Assembly: GCF_025751575.1 (NCBI RefSeq)
Contig: NZ_JAOWLA010000016.1
Location: 1-64,000 of the forward strand
DNA: 64,000 nucleotides
Direction: 5' to 3'
From: Albidovulum sediminicola
Lineage (GTDB): Bacteria; Pseudomonadota; Alphaproteobacteria; Rhodobacterales; Rhodobacteraceae
Shown here piece by piece: positions 38,194 through 47,621 of the stretch (within the stretch, counting starts at the first letter, position 1; each line of letters starts with the position of its first letter). The notes beneath the pieces are model-generated. The model was not told the DNA's origin. It saw only the letters and a program-made list of their open reading frames with translations, and ran no database searches. The translations under genes and the position numbers were made by a program.

Positions 38194-40614
38194 ATGAAAA
38201 CACATGCGCAAGCGGTCGTCATCGGCGGCGGTCTGGTTGGCTGTTCGATCCTCTATCATCTCGCCAAGCTGGGCTGGACCGACGTCGTCCTGCTGGAGCG
38301 CGATGAGCTGACCTCGGGCTCGACCTGGCACGCGGCCGCGAACATCCACGGCCTGCATGACAACAACAACATCTCGAAGATCCAGTACTACACGATGAAG
38401 CTCTACAAGGAGCTTGAGGCCGAGACCGGACAGGGCTGCGGCGTGTTCCAGCCCGGGTCGCTCTACCTTGCGCAGACCGAGGCGCGCGAACACCAGCTGC
38501 GCCTTCAGGAAGCGAAGGCCCGCTATTTCAAGGCCGATTTCCACAACATCAGCCGCGACGAGGCCGAGCGGCTGCACCCGCTCGTCGATTTCGACGGCAT
38601 CCGCTGCATCATGTACGAACCCGACGGCGGCAACGTGGACCCCTCTGGCGTGACGCAGGCCTATGCCGCCGGCGCCCGCAAGATGGGGGCGGAGATCCAC
38701 CGCTTTACCCCCGTCACCGCCACCATCCAGCAACCCGACGGGAGCTGGATCGTCGAGACACCGAACGGCAATATCCATACCCAATGGGTGGTGAACGCCG
38801 CCGGCCTCTGGGGGCGCGAGGTGGCGCGCATGGCCGGGATCGAGCTTCCGCTGCAACCGACCGAACACCAGTATTTCGTCACCGAGACGATCGCGGAGAT
38901 CGCGGCGCTGGGCCGTCGCCTGCCGTCGGTCGCCGACCGGGACGGCGAATACTACCTGCGCCAGGAGGGCAACGGCCTGCTGGTCGGCGCCTACGAGAAG
39001 GACATGCGTTTCTGGGCCGAGGACGGCACCCCGCAGGGCTTCGGGCATGAGCTTTTCGCCGACGACCTTGAGCGCATCGAGGAAAACATGATGCGCGCCA
39101 TCGCGCGGGTTCCCGCCGTGGGTTCGGCCGGCATCAAGCGCGTCATCAACGGGCCGATGATCTGGTCGCCCGACAGCGCCGCCCTTTACGGCCCGGTGCC
39201 CGAACTCCGGAACTACTTCTGCTGCACCGGCATCATCCCCGGCTTCTCGCAGTCGGGCGGTCTGGGCCTGATGAGCGCGCAGTGGATCGTTCAGGGCGAG
39301 CCGCAGTACGACATGTTCGCCTGGGACCTTGCCCGCTTCGGCGACTGGGCCGACAAGGCCTTCACCAAGGCGCGCGTTCAGGATCAATACGCCAACCGCT
39401 TCAAGATCCACTTCCCCTATGAAGAGCGGGCGGCCGGGCGCCCGGTCCGCACCCGCCCCGCCTTCCAGATGCAGAAGGACCTGGGCGCGGTCTTCGGCCT
39501 CAACTACGGCTGGGAACATCCGCTGTGGTTCGCGCCGAAAGGCGTGGAGCCGAAAGAGACCTACGGCTTCACCCGCCAGCCCTGGTTCGACCATGTCGGG
39601 GCCGAGGTGAAGGCGCTGCGCAGCGGTGTCGGCGTCATCGACATCTCGAACTTCGCGAAATACGAGGTCAAGGGTGCGGGCGCGGGCGACTGGCTTGACC
39701 GGATCATCGCGAACCGGGTCCCGTCCGAGGTGGGGCGGTCCTGCCTGACGCCCCTGATCGGCAAGCGCGGCGGCATCGCGGGCGACTTCACGGTGACGAA
39801 GCTCGGCGAAGATCACTTCTTCATGGTCGGCTCAGGCATGGCCGAGCGCTATCACCAGCGCTACTTCTACGCGGTGCCGCGCCCGGAAACCGTCTCCTTC
39901 CGAAGCCTCACCGTCGATCTCTGCGGCGTCAATGTCGCGGGTCCGGAAGCACGCAGGCTGCTGTCGCGGCTGACGCAGGAAGACCTGTCGAACGCGGCCT
40001 TCCCCTTCATGCGGTCGCGCCGGATCACCATCGCGGGCGTCGAGGCGATCGCGATCCGTGTGTCCTTCACCGGCGACCTGGGCTGGGAGCTTTATGTCGC
40101 GGAGGCCGATCAGGTGAAGCTTTACGCCGCCCTCCTTGAGGCCGGGCGCGACCTTGGCGTCTGCCCGGTCGGCAGCCGCGCGCTGCTCTCGCTCCGGGTC
40201 GAGAAGGGCTATGGCTCCTGGGGCCGTGAGTATAGCCCCGAATACTGGCCGCAAGAGGTTGGCCTCGACCGCCTGATCAAGATGGACAAGCCCGACTTCC
40301 TCGGCAAGGACGCCTATGCCGCGCTGGCCGGACAGGCCCCGCGCGAGAAGCTGGTGATGATCGAGGTCGAAGCCGACATCGCCGACGCGACCGGCGGTGA
40401 GCCGATCTTCCTGCCCGACGGCACCCCGGTCGGCCGGGTCAGCTCCGGCGCCTACGGCTACTCGGTCGGCAAGTCGCTGGCGATCGGCTTCATCAAGACC
40501 GTGCATGCGCAAGCCGGAACCGAACTGTCGGTCGCGATCCTTGGCAGGGACCACCGGGGCGTGATCCTGGCCGAGCCCGCCTTCGACCCCACGGGGGAAC
40601 GGCTGCGGGGTTGA
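38194..40614 (+). CDS. FAD-dependent dimethylglycine/sarcosine dehydrogenase-type protein with GcvT domain
   Basis: An 806-residue two-part enzyme: N-terminal DAO-type flavoprotein (1 to about 370; VVIGGGLVGCSILYHLAKLG, and SGSTWHAAANIHG, whose His46 is at the covalent FAD position of dimethylglycine dehydrogenases) and C-terminal GcvT-like folate domain (about 420-800; GVGVIDISNFAKYEVKG, VSFTGDLGWELYVAEAD, SLRVEKGYGSWGREYSPEY). Such proteins oxidatively demethylate N-methylated amines and pass the C1 unit to tetrahydrofolate. Dimethylglycine, sarcosine or another osmolyte derivative are possible substrates. The ATG at 38194 is preceded by GGGG. A strong terminator follows; the gene is monocistronic and opposite a LysR regulator. 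Confidence 0.8.
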   Translation: MKTHAQAVVIGGGLVGCSILYHLAKLGWTDVVLLERDELTSGSTWHAAANIHGLHDNNNISKIQYYTMKLYKELEAETGQGCGVFQPGSLYLAQTEAREHQLRLQEAKARYFKADFHNISRDEAERLHPLVDFDGIRCIMYEPDGGNVDPSGVTQAYAAGARKMGAEIHRFTPVTATIQQPDGSWIVETPNGNIHTQWVVNAAGLWGREVARMAGIELPLQPTEHQYFVTETIAEIAALGRRLPSVADRDGEYYLRQEGNGLLVGAYEKDMRFWAEDGTPQGFGHELFADDLERIEENMMRAIARVPAVGSAGIKRVINGPMIWSPDSAALYGPVPELRNYFCCTGIIPGFSQSGGLGLMSAQWIVQGEPQYDMFAWDLARFGDWADKAFTKARVQDQYANRFKIHFPYEERAAGRPVRTRPAFQMQKDLGAVFGLNYGWEHPLWFAPKGVEPKETYGFTRQPWFDHVGAEVKALRSGVGVIDISNFAKYEVKGAGAGDWLDRIIANRVPSEVGRSCLTPLIGKRGGIAGDFTVTKLGEDHFFMVGSGMAERYHQRYFYAVPRPETVSFRSLTVDLCGVNVAGPEARRLLSRLTQEDLSNAAFPFMRSRRITIAGVEAIAIRVSFTGDLGWELYVAEADQVKLYAALLEAGRDLGVCPVGSRALLSLRVEKGYGSWGREYSPEYWPQEVGLDRLIKMDKPDFLGKDAYAALAGQAPREKLVMIEVEADIADATGGEPIFLPDGTPVGRVSSGAYGYSVGKSLAIGFIKTVHAQAGTELSVAILGRDHRGVILAEPAFDPTGERLRG

Positions 40615-40945
40615 CGTCAGCCTGATCCGGGGTGCCCCCTTTGACCTGCGCGATAACCGGGAAAACGGCCACCTCGGCCGTTTTCTTGTTTTGCAGGCTT
40701 CATCTACCGTCCTGCTTGGCGAAGCCGCCTGCGGTTTCGCGCCACCGAAAGTCTGGCGGCGAATGGCTTCATGTCTCATCGGGTCGAGCAGGATGCGACC
40801 ATCCGCAGAAGATCGAAACTCGCGCGGCATCAGCCGCGCGAGATCATATTTTTTCTTTCAATAATATGTGCTTGACCTCCTCTTGATCTCTGCCAGAGTG
40901 CGCGGCGGAGGGGCTTGTTAATCTCAATCTAGACAAGGATTAGAA
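40615..40945. other. Gene-free 331-nt stretch after the FAD/GcvT gene
   Basis: It holds the terminator at 40662-40690 and then a progressively AT-rich leader (ATATTTTTTCTTTCAATAAT near 40850) to the small lipoprotein gene. I see no convincing gene, tRNA or repeat in the remainder. Confidence 0.6.
40662..40690 (+). terminator. Rho-independent terminator
   Basis: AAAACGGCC (40662-40670), loop ACCTC, GGCCGTTTT (40676-40684), followed by CTTGTT and more T. A 9-bp perfect stem with U-rich tail, 48 nt after the dehydrogenase stop. Confidence 0.88.
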
Positions 40946-41203
40946 ATGAAATTTGCGACCGCAACTATTCTAGCTTTCACATTGCTATCGGGCTGCGTGG
41001 CAAACACCGCCACCGTCAGCGACTACAACGGCGCCAGTGTCAAGGTGCAGACAACGAACTTGGTTCCCGTGAAGGACCAGATTGAAGTGGCCAAGAAAGA
41101 GGCGGATCGCATCTGTGCTCTGGGCACCAGCAAGCGGGCTGAATATGCCTCGACACGGCAACTGCCGGACTACTCCGCCGAACACCTGTTCCTTTGCCTT
41201 TAG
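40946..41203 (+). CDS. Small outer-membrane-type lipoprotein
   Basis: An 85-residue predicted lipoprotein. The signal peptide MKFATATILAFTLLSGCVAN has the lipobox LSGC with Cys17 as the lipidated residue, leaving a mature protein of 69 residues with two further cysteines (RICALG and LFLCL). AAGGA lies 6 nt before the ATG. Base composition is lower in GC than the neighbours, hinting at relaxed selection or transfer. No function can be assigned; similar short lipoproteins occur in Rhodobacterales. Confidence 0.68.
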   Translation: MKFATATILAFTLLSGCVANTATVSDYNGASVKVQTTNLVPVKDQIEVAKKEADRICALGTSKRAEYASTRQLPDYSAEHLFLCL

Positions 41204-41215
41204 GCCGGCAATCGA

Positions 41216-41246
41216 CATGGAGGTGCGACCAGGTCGCATCTCCATG
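41216..41246. repeat. 31-bp near-perfect palindrome between convergent genes
   Basis: CATGGAGGTGCGACC (41216-41230) and GGTCGCATCTCCATG (41232-41246) pair over 15 positions with a single G/T wobble and one central base. It lies between the stops of the lipoprotein gene and ettA. There is no T run, so it is either a transcription barrier or an unrelated palindromic element. Confidence 0.6.
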
Positions 41247-41263
41247 CGCGTCGGGCCCGCTGC

Positions 41264-42919
41264 CTAGCGGGTGAACTTCTTGTATTTTACCCGCTTCGGT
41301 TCCACCGAATCCGGGCCAAGGCGGCGGATCTTGTCCTGTTCGTAGGCTTCGAAGTTGCCCTCGAACCATTCGACATGGGCCTCGCCCTCAAACGCCAGGA
41401 TGTGCGTGCAGAGGCGGTCGAGGAAGAAGCGATCGTGCGAGATGATGACCGCGCAGCCCGCGAAGTCGTCGAGAGCGGCTTCGAGCGCCTGCAAGGTCTC
41501 CACGTCCAGGTCGTTTGTCGGTTCGTCGAGCAGCAGGACGTTGCCACCGGATTTCAGAAGCTTGGCCATGTGGACGCGGTTGCGCTCACCGCCTGAAAGC
41601 AGGCCAACCTTCTTCTGCTGGTCGCCGCCCTTGAAGTTGAAGGAGGAGCAGTAGGCGCGCGAGTTGACGGTCACGTCGCCCAGTTCGATCTGTTCGGCGC
41701 CGCCCGAGATCTCCTCCCACACCGTCTTGTTCGCATCGAGCGCGTCGCGCGACTGGTCGACGTAGGACAGTTTCACCGTGTCGCCATAGCTGACTTCGCC
41801 CGCGTCGGGCTGTTCCTGCCCGGTGAGCATCCGGAAGAGCGTGGTTTTCCCCGCGCCGTTCGGGCCAATGACGCCGACGATGCCGCCGGGGGGCAGCGCG
41901 AACGAGAGGTCCTCGATCAACTGCTTGTCGCCCATGTGCTTCTTCAGCCCCTCGACCTCGATCACCTTGCCGCCAAGGCGCGGGCCGTTGGGGATGACGA
42001 TCTGGGCGGAGGTGATTTTTTCGCGTTCGGACTTCGATGCCATCTCTTCGTAGGCGTTGATACGCGCCTTCTGCTTGGCCTGGCGGGCCTTGGCGCCCGC
42101 GCGGATCCATTCGAGTTCCTTTTCCAGAACCTTCTGGCGGGCCTTGTCCTCGCGCGCTTCCTGCTCGAGTCGCTTGGCCTTCTGTTCGAGCCAGGCGGAA
42201 TAGTTGCCCTCGTAGGGAATGCCCCGGCCCCGGTCGAGTTCGAGGATCCAGCCGGTGATGTCATCGAGGAAGTAGCGGTCGTGGGTGACGATCAGGATCG
42301 TGCCCTTGTATTCGATCAGGTGCTTTTGCAGCCAGGCGATGGTTTCGGCGTCCAGGTGGTTGGTCGGTTCGTCGAGCAGCAGCATGTCGGGTGCTTCCAG
42401 AAGCAGCTTGCAGAGCGCGACCCGGCGCTTCTCGCCGCCCGAAAGGCTGTCGACCTGCGCGTCGTCCGGCGGGCAGCGCAGCGCCTCCATCGCGATATCG
42501 ACCTGGCTATCGAGATCCCAGAGGTTCTCTGCGTCGATCTCGTCCTGAAGCTGCGCCATCTCCTCGGCGGTTTCGTCCGAGTAGTTCATGGCCAGTTCGT
42601 TGTAGCGCTCCAGCTTGGCCTGCTTGGCCTTCACCCCTTCCATCACGTTGCCGCGCACGGTCAGGCTTTCGTCAAGCTGGGGTTCCTGGGGCAGGTAGCC
42701 GACGGTCGCGCCCTTGGCGGCCCAAGCCTCGCCGGTGAAATCCTTGTCGATGCCGGCCATGATGCGCAGAAGCGTCGATTTACCCGCGCCGTTGACGCCG
42801 ACGACGCCGATCTTGACGCCCGGCAGGAAGTTCAGGCGGATGTTCTCGAAACACTTCTTGCCGCCGGGATAGGTCTTGGAAACGCCATCCATGTGATAGA
42901 CGAACTGGTAAGATGCCAT
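41264..42919 (-). CDS. ettA: Energy-dependent translational throttle protein
   Basis: A 551-residue ABC-F ATPase that binds the ribosomal E site and gates the first peptide bond according to ATP/ADP. Two ABC domains are intact: Walker A GVNGAGKSTLLRI and GPNGAGKTTLFRM, signatures DSLSGGEKRRVALCKLL and LLSGGERNRVHMAKLL, Walker B MLLLDEPTNHLD and VLLLDEPTNDLD. The EttA-type arm and the charged inter-domain linker (LEQKAKRLEQEAREDKARQK) are present. MASYQFVYHMDGVSKTYPGG at 42919 is the family start; the long open extension upstream is not. Confidence 0.94.
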   Translation of the reverse strand: MASYQFVYHMDGVSKTYPGGKKCFENIRLNFLPGVKIGVVGVNGAGKSTLLRIMAGIDKDFTGEAWAAKGATVGYLPQEPQLDESLTVRGNVMEGVKAKQAKLERYNELAMNYSDETAEEMAQLQDEIDAENLWDLDSQVDIAMEALRCPPDDAQVDSLSGGEKRRVALCKLLLEAPDMLLLDEPTNHLDAETIAWLQKHLIEYKGTILIVTHDRYFLDDITGWILELDRGRGIPYEGNYSAWLEQKAKRLEQEAREDKARQKVLEKELEWIRAGAKARQAKQKARINAYEEMASKSEREKITSAQIVIPNGPRLGGKVIEVEGLKKHMGDKQLIEDLSFALPPGGIVGVIGPNGAGKTTLFRMLTGQEQPDAGEVSYGDTVKLSYVDQSRDALDANKTVWEEISGGAEQIELGDVTVNSRAYCSSFNFKGGDQQKKVGLLSGGERNRVHMAKLLKSGGNVLLLDEPTNDLDVETLQALEAALDDFAGCAVIISHDRFFLDRLCTHILAFEGEAHVEWFEGNFEAYEQDKIRRLGPDSVEPKRVKYKKFTR

Positions 42920-43062
42920 GAGAGTGCCTCGTCGCGCTGAAATCCGGGTCTGGGGCGTTCTATCCGGGCGAAGGGGGCGGCGCAACGGGGCTAAGTTGGC
43001 CCTTGTTTTGCCGCAGGGCGCCCTTTGCCCTACACTGGGTCCATCAGAGGGAGGGTATGGTG

Positions 43063-43998
43063 ATGAAACTTGCCGTGGTGCAGGTTCCGCCGGTCTATCT
43101 CGACAAGGCCGCATCGCTTGAGCGGGCGGTGGAGCTTGTCGGGCAGGCTGCGGCTGAGGGCTGCCGGATGATCGTCTTCCCCGAGGTTTGGCTGCCGGGA
43201 TATCCAAGCTATGTCTGGCGTCTGAAGCCGGGCGCGGGGATGTTGGCCACGGACACGCTCTTCGCGCGATCCCAGGCCAATTCGGTCGATCTGGAGCGCG
43301 ATGACCTGGCGCCGCTGCGAGAGGCGGCGGCCGAACATGGCGTCGTGGTGGTGATGGGGCACCAGGAGGTCGACGGGCGCTTCAGCGGCAGCACGCTGTT
43401 CAACAGCGTGGCGATCATCGACGCGGATGGCCGCATCCTCAACAATCACCGCAAGCTGATGCCGACCAACCCCGAGCGCATGGTCTGGGGGTTTGGCGAC
43501 GGCTCCACCCTCAATGTCGTGGAGACCGCGGTGGGCCGGGTCGGTGCCCTGATCTGCTGGGAAAACTACATGCCGCTCGCACGGTTCGCGCTTTATGCGC
43601 AGAACATCGACATCTACCTGGCCCCGACTTGGGACAGCGGCGACACCTGGCTGGCCACCATGCAGCACATCGCGCGTGAAGGCGGGTGCTGGGTCGTCGG
43701 TTGCGCCACCGCGCTGGAACTGTCGGATATTCCGGCCGACCTGCCGTTCCGCGAGGAGCTGTTCCAGGAGGCCGAGGGCTGGATCAATCCCGGGGATGCC
43801 GTGGTCTACCGGCCCTTCGGCGGATGTCTTGCGGGACCTATGCGGCGTGAAAAGGGGCTTCTGACCGCAGAGATCGATGTCGCGCAGGCGCGCGCCTCGC
43901 GCCGGAAGTTTGATGTCGCGGGCCATTATGCCCGGCCCGACGTGTTCACGCTTGAGGTCCATCGCGCGCGCCAGGTGCCGGTGCGCTTCGAAGGGTAG
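43063..43998 (+). CDS. Nitrilase-family carbon-nitrogen hydrolase
   Basis: A 311-residue member of the nitrilase branch. The Glu-Lys-Cys triad is intact: Glu41 (VFPEVWLPGYP), Lys131 (NHRKLMPTNPER) and Cys165 (ALICWENYMPLARF). The CWENYMPLAR motif is typical of true nitrilases (R-CN to acid plus ammonia) rather than amidases. The start at 43063 is favoured because GAGGGAGGG lies 7 nt upstream; the ATG at 43057 is too close. Divergent from ettA; the natural substrate is unknown. Confidence 0.87.
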   Translation: MKLAVVQVPPVYLDKAASLERAVELVGQAAAEGCRMIVFPEVWLPGYPSYVWRLKPGAGMLATDTLFARSQANSVDLERDDLAPLREAAAEHGVVVVMGHQEVDGRFSGSTLFNSVAIIDADGRILNNHRKLMPTNPERMVWGFGDGSTLNVVETAVGRVGALICWENYMPLARFALYAQNIDIYLAPTWDSGDTWLATMQHIAREGGCWVVGCATALELSDIPADLPFREELFQEAEGWINPGDAVVYRPFGGCLAGPMRREKGLLTAEIDVAQARASRRKFDVAGHYARPDVFTLEVHRARQVPVRFEG

Positions 43999-44104
43999 GC
44001 GCGCGGTGGGCAGCCCCCGCGCGCCAGCCGTTGGCTCGGCGCACAAGCATCTTGACCTCGGCACTGGCGGGCGACAGTAAGGTTGCGCGCAAATCGAGGC
44101 GGGG

Positions 44105-44713
44105 ATGAGGGCCGGATTTCCAACAGCCGTTGCGGGCCAGACCATCGGCCTTCTGGGCGGGTCCTTCGACCCGGCCCATGCCGGTCATGCCCATATCACG
44201 CGCGAGGCGATCAAGCGCATTGGTCTTGACCGGGTCTGGTGGCTGGTCTCGCCGGGCAATCCGCTGAAGGCGCGCCAGCCGGCGCCGATGGCGGACCGGA
44301 TCGCGCAGGCGCGGGCGGTGATGGACGATCCGCGCGTCGTCATCAGCGATCTCGAGGCGCGGCTTGGGACAAGGTTCACGGCCCAGACGCTGCGGCGGCT
44401 CAAGGCGCTCTATCCGGGGGTGCGCTTCGTCTGGCTGATGGGCGCGGATAACCTGGTGCAGTTCGACCGCTGGCAGGACTGGGAATGGATCATGCGCAAC
44501 GTGCCCGTCGGGGTCTTTGCCCGACCGGGCGCGAGGCTTGCCGCGCGTGGCGCCCGCGCGGCCGAGGAATACGACCGCTTCCGCCTGCCCGGAGAGGCCG
44601 CGCGCCTGCTTCCCGGTCTTCATCCGCCGGTCTGGTGTTTTCTGGATGTGCCGATGGTCGATATCTCCTCCAGTGCGATCCGGGAGCGGGGCGATTGGCG
44701 GCAGGGGGCTTGA
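44105..44713 (+). CDS. nadD: Nicotinate-nucleotide adenylyltransferase
   Basis: A 202-residue enzyme making deamido-NAD from nicotinate mononucleotide and ATP. The nucleotidyltransferase motif is [16 protein letters not shown] (about 16-31), followed by [11 protein letters not shown] and the C-terminal [29 protein letters not shown] is a NadD-specific block. In many bacteria it is next to rsfS; here it is followed 70 nt later by a PBP4-type gene. Confidence 0.94.
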   Translation: MRAGFPTAVAGQTIGLLGGSFDPAHAGHAHITREAIKRIGLDRVWWLVSPGNPLKARQPAPMADRIAQARAVMDDPRVVISDLEARLGTRFTAQTLRRLKALYPGVRFVWLMGADNLVQFDRWQDWEWIMRNVPVGVFARPGARLAARGARAAEEYDRFRLPGEAARLLPGLHPPVWCFLDVPMVDISSSAIRERGDWRQGA

Positions 44714-44783
44714 ACGCGGGCGCGGGCGGGGGGATAGTGCGGGAAGGGTGGAACGGGCGCTAGGCCGGGGAGGGGCTGTGCGC

Positions 44784-46247
44784 ATGGATCGCAGGCATTT
44801 CGTCGGACTGCTGGCCTCGGGTCTTGCGACCCGCGGATGGGCCGACGCGCCGCTGACGCAGATCCGTCCGGTCGCGCGGCCGGCGGTGGCCCGGCAGGGC
44901 ACGCTGGTCGGGGACGCTTCCGATCTGATCACCAAGGCCAAGCTTGGCGGGCACAGTTCCTATGCGCTTCTGGACCTGAAATCGGGACAGGTGATCGAGG
45001 CGATCGACCCCGCCCGCCCCATGCCACCGGCAAGCACCGCGAAGGCCATCACCTCGCTTTACGCGCTGGAGCATCTGGGCGCGGGGTATCGCTTCACGAC
45101 CCGGCTGATCGCGACGGGTCCGCTGAAGGACCGCGTAATCGCGGGCGACCTGGTTCTGGCGGGCGGGGGCGACCCGACGCTGACGACCGACCGGCTGGCA
45201 GAGATGGCCTATGCGCTGGCGAAGCTGGGCGTGCGCGGCATTCAGGGGCGGTTTCTGGTCTGGGGCGGGGCCCTGCCCTATGTGAGGGAGATCGACCCCG
45301 ACCAGCCCGACTGGCTGGGCTATAACCCGGCGGTCGCGGGGCTCAACCTCAACTTCAACCGCGTGAATTTCACCTGGAAGCGCGAGGGGCAGGGCTATTC
45401 GGTCGGCATGAACGCCGAGGATCGCCGCTTCGTCCCGCCCGTGACGGTGGCGCGCGTCCGGCTGGCGGAGCGGGATCTGCCGGTCTACGCCTATGACGAA
45501 AAGGGTGGGTTCGAGGATTGGAGCGTGTCGCGCCAGGCGCTTGGCGGCGGCGGCAGCCGCTGGCTTCCGGTGCGTCACCCCGATCTTTACGCGGGCGACG
45601 TGTTCCGCGCTCTGGCCGCAGGGGCCGGCATGAAACTTCCCGCGCCCGAGCAGACTGCCACGGCCCCCAGGGGTACGGTTCTTGTGGAGAGCGGCAGCGA
45701 CGATCTGACCGAGGTCCTGCGCCAGATGATGCGCTATTCCACGAACATGACGGCGGAGGCCGTCGGCATGTCGGCGTCCCTTCGGCGCGGGGTGGCGCAG
45801 CACGACGCCTCGGGTCGGGAGATGTCGGACTGGCTCGCGGATCGCTCCGGGGTGAAGGGCGCGCGGTTTGTCGATCACTCCGGTCTGGGCGGCGCCTCGC
45901 GCATCTCGGCCGAGGCGATGGCGGGCGCGCTGGCGCGTTTAGGGCCGGGCGCGCGGCTTGCTGCGCTGATGAAGGACGTCGGCGTCGAGCAGGACGGCCA
46001 GAAGCTGCCCGCGACGGTGAAGGCGAAGACCGGCACGCTGAACTTCGTGTCCGCCCTCACGGGCTATTTCACCGCCCCGAACGGGCGCGAACTGGTCTTC
46101 GCGATCCTGTCGGCCGACACCAAGCGGCGCGACGCGCTGAGCGAGGGCGAGCGCGAACGGCCCAAGGGCGGCAAGGCCTGGGTGAAGCGCGCGCGCGCGC
46201 TTCAGCACGAGCTGATCGCGCGCTGGTCCAAGGTGCATGGCGCCTGA
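44784..46247 (+). CDS. D-alanyl-D-alanine carboxypeptidase/endopeptidase (PBP4 type)
   Basis: A 487-residue class C penicillin-binding protein of the S13 family acting on peptidoglycan cross-links in the periplasm. The N terminus (MDRRHFVGLLASGLATRGWA) looks like an export signal. Serine motifs are S84-T-A-K87 (PPASTAKAITSL), the SxN motif in MMRYSTNMTAEAVG, and KTG in VKAKTGTLNFVSALTGYF. GGGGAGGGG precedes the ATG at 44784; a GTG at 44778 is an alternative. Confidence 0.88.
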   Translation: MDRRHFVGLLASGLATRGWADAPLTQIRPVARPAVARQGTLVGDASDLITKAKLGGHSSYALLDLKSGQVIEAIDPARPMPPASTAKAITSLYALEHLGAGYRFTTRLIATGPLKDRVIAGDLVLAGGGDPTLTTDRLAEMAYALAKLGVRGIQGRFLVWGGALPYVREIDPDQPDWLGYNPAVAGLNLNFNRVNFTWKREGQGYSVGMNAEDRRFVPPVTVARVRLAERDLPVYAYDEKGGFEDWSVSRQALGGGGSRWLPVRHPDLYAGDVFRALAAGAGMKLPAPEQTATAPRGTVLVESGSDDLTEVLRQMMRYSTNMTAEAVGMSASLRRGVAQHDASGREMSDWLADRSGVKGARFVDHSGLGGASRISAEAMAGALARLGPGARLAALMKDVGVEQDGQKLPATVKAKTGTLNFVSALTGYFTAPNGRELVFAILSADTKRRDALSEGERERPKGGKAWVKRARALQHELIARWSKVHGA

Positions 46248-46251
46248 GGTG

Positions 46252-47511
46252 TCAGAGCCCGTATCGCGCCGCCGTCAGGCCCTCGAAACTGATCTCGGGC
46301 TTGCGTCCGAGGACGAGGTCGGCCACCGCGCGGCCGGAGCCTGCGGCCATCGTCCAGCCCAGCGTGCCGTGGCCGGTGTTCAGAAACAGGTTCGGATAGC
46401 GCGTCGGGCCAAGGATCGGCGTCCCGTCGGGCGTCATCGGCCGGAGACCGGTCCAGCCCTCGGCCCGTTCCAGGTCGCCGCCATGGGGAAAAAGGTCGCC
46501 GATCACATGGCGCACCGTGGCCGTGGCATTGGGACCAAGCCGGTCTGAATAGCCCGCGATCTCGGCCGTGCCGGCCACGCGGATGCGGTCCCCCAGACGG
46601 GTGATCGCGACCTTGTGGGTTTCGTCCATGATCGTCGATTGCGGGGCACCCGCGTCATCGGTGACCGGGAGCGTGACGGAGTATCCCTTGACCGGGTAGA
46701 CCGGCAGGCGCAGGTCGATCGGGTCCAGAAGCCGCGGCCCGAAGCTGCCGAGCGCGCAGACATAGGCGTCGCCCGTCACCAGGCCGAGCTTGTCGGTCTT
46801 GACGCCTTTCACCCGGTCGCCCTCGATCCGGATCATCTCGATCTTCTGGCCGTAGTGGAAGCGCGCGCCAAGCGCGGCCGCCTTTTCGGCCAGCGCCATG
46901 GTGAACATCCGGCAATCGCCGGTGCGGTCGGCGGTCAGGCGCAGGCCCCCCACGAATTTGTCACGGACGTGGGCGAGCGCCGGTTCGGCGGCGATGCAGC
47001 CGTCGGGGTCGAGAACTTCGAACGGGCTGTCGAACTCGGCCAGGATGTCCTGATCCGCCTTCGAGGCCTTCATCTGCTTCTCGGTACGGAAAAGCTGGAG
47101 CGTGCCCTGCGCGCGCCCGTCGTAGTCGATGCCCGTCTCGGCGATGAGGTCGGGCATCACGTCGCGTGAGTAGTTGGAGACGCGCACCATCCGCGACTTG
47201 TTGACCGCATAGGCGGCGTCGTTGCAGTTCATCAGCATCTGCGCGCCCCATTTCCACATGCGCGGGCTGATGAGCGGCCAGATGAAAAGCGGGCGGCGCT
47301 TCATGAAGAGCCACTTGAGCGCCTTCATCGGAACGCCGGGCGCGGCCCAGGGCGAGGTCATGCCATAGGACAGCTCGCCCGCGTTGGCGTAGCTGGTCTC
47401 AAGGCCCGGGCCCGGCTGGCGGTCCAACACGATGACCTCGGCCCCGGCCTTGGCAAGGAAATAGGCAGTGGTCACACCGATAACACCGGCGCCCATCACG
47501 ACGATTTTCAT
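46252..47511 (-). CDS. dadA: D-amino acid dehydrogenase small subunit-type flavoprotein
   Basis: A 419-residue FAD oxidoreductase that would deaminate D-amino acids (chiefly D-alanine) and feed electrons to the membrane quinone pool. The dinucleotide fold is VVMGAGVIGVTTAYFLAKAG; other DadA blocks are LETSYANAGELSYGMTSPWA, LRLTADRTGDCRMF, and the C-terminal GLRPMTPDGTPILGPTRYPN with NTGHGTLGWTMAAGSG. AGGA lies 7 nt before the ATG. It sits tail-to-tail with the D-Ala carboxypeptidase gene, 4 nt apart, which suggests use of peptidoglycan-derived D-alanine but does not prove coregulation. Confidence 0.9.
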   Translation of the reverse strand: MKIVVMGAGVIGVTTAYFLAKAGAEVIVLDRQPGPGLETSYANAGELSYGMTSPWAAPGVPMKALKWLFMKRRPLFIWPLISPRMWKWGAQMLMNCNDAAYAVNKSRMVRVSNYSRDVMPDLIAETGIDYDGRAQGTLQLFRTEKQMKASKADQDILAEFDSPFEVLDPDGCIAAEPALAHVRDKFVGGLRLTADRTGDCRMFTMALAEKAAALGARFHYGQKIEMIRIEGDRVKGVKTDKLGLVTGDAYVCALGSFGPRLLDPIDLRLPVYPVKGYSVTLPVTDDAGAPQSTIMDETHKVAITRLGDRIRVAGTAEIAGYSDRLGPNATATVRHVIGDLFPHGGDLERAEGWTGLRPMTPDGTPILGPTRYPNLFLNTGHGTLGWTMAAGSGRAVADLVLGRKPEISFEGLTAARYGL

Positions 47512-47621
47512 GGCTTTGTCCTGTTCACGCGTTGCCCGCCGCTAGCATAGCACAACCATCGCGGCAATCGAGCGGATGCGCTGGACCTAGCGATCGGAGG
47601 TGGCTGGCCTGATCGCCGCTA

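Noticed and set aside
38095-39816. N-terminal extension of the LysR gene to a 911-codon frame
   Set aside because: The extension is antisense to the FAD/GcvT dehydrogenase gene; the LysR family N terminus and a GGAGGT site fix the start at 38094.
40632-40886. 84-codon frame upstream of the lipoprotein gene
   Set aside because: It spans a strong terminator and shows no domain or start signal.
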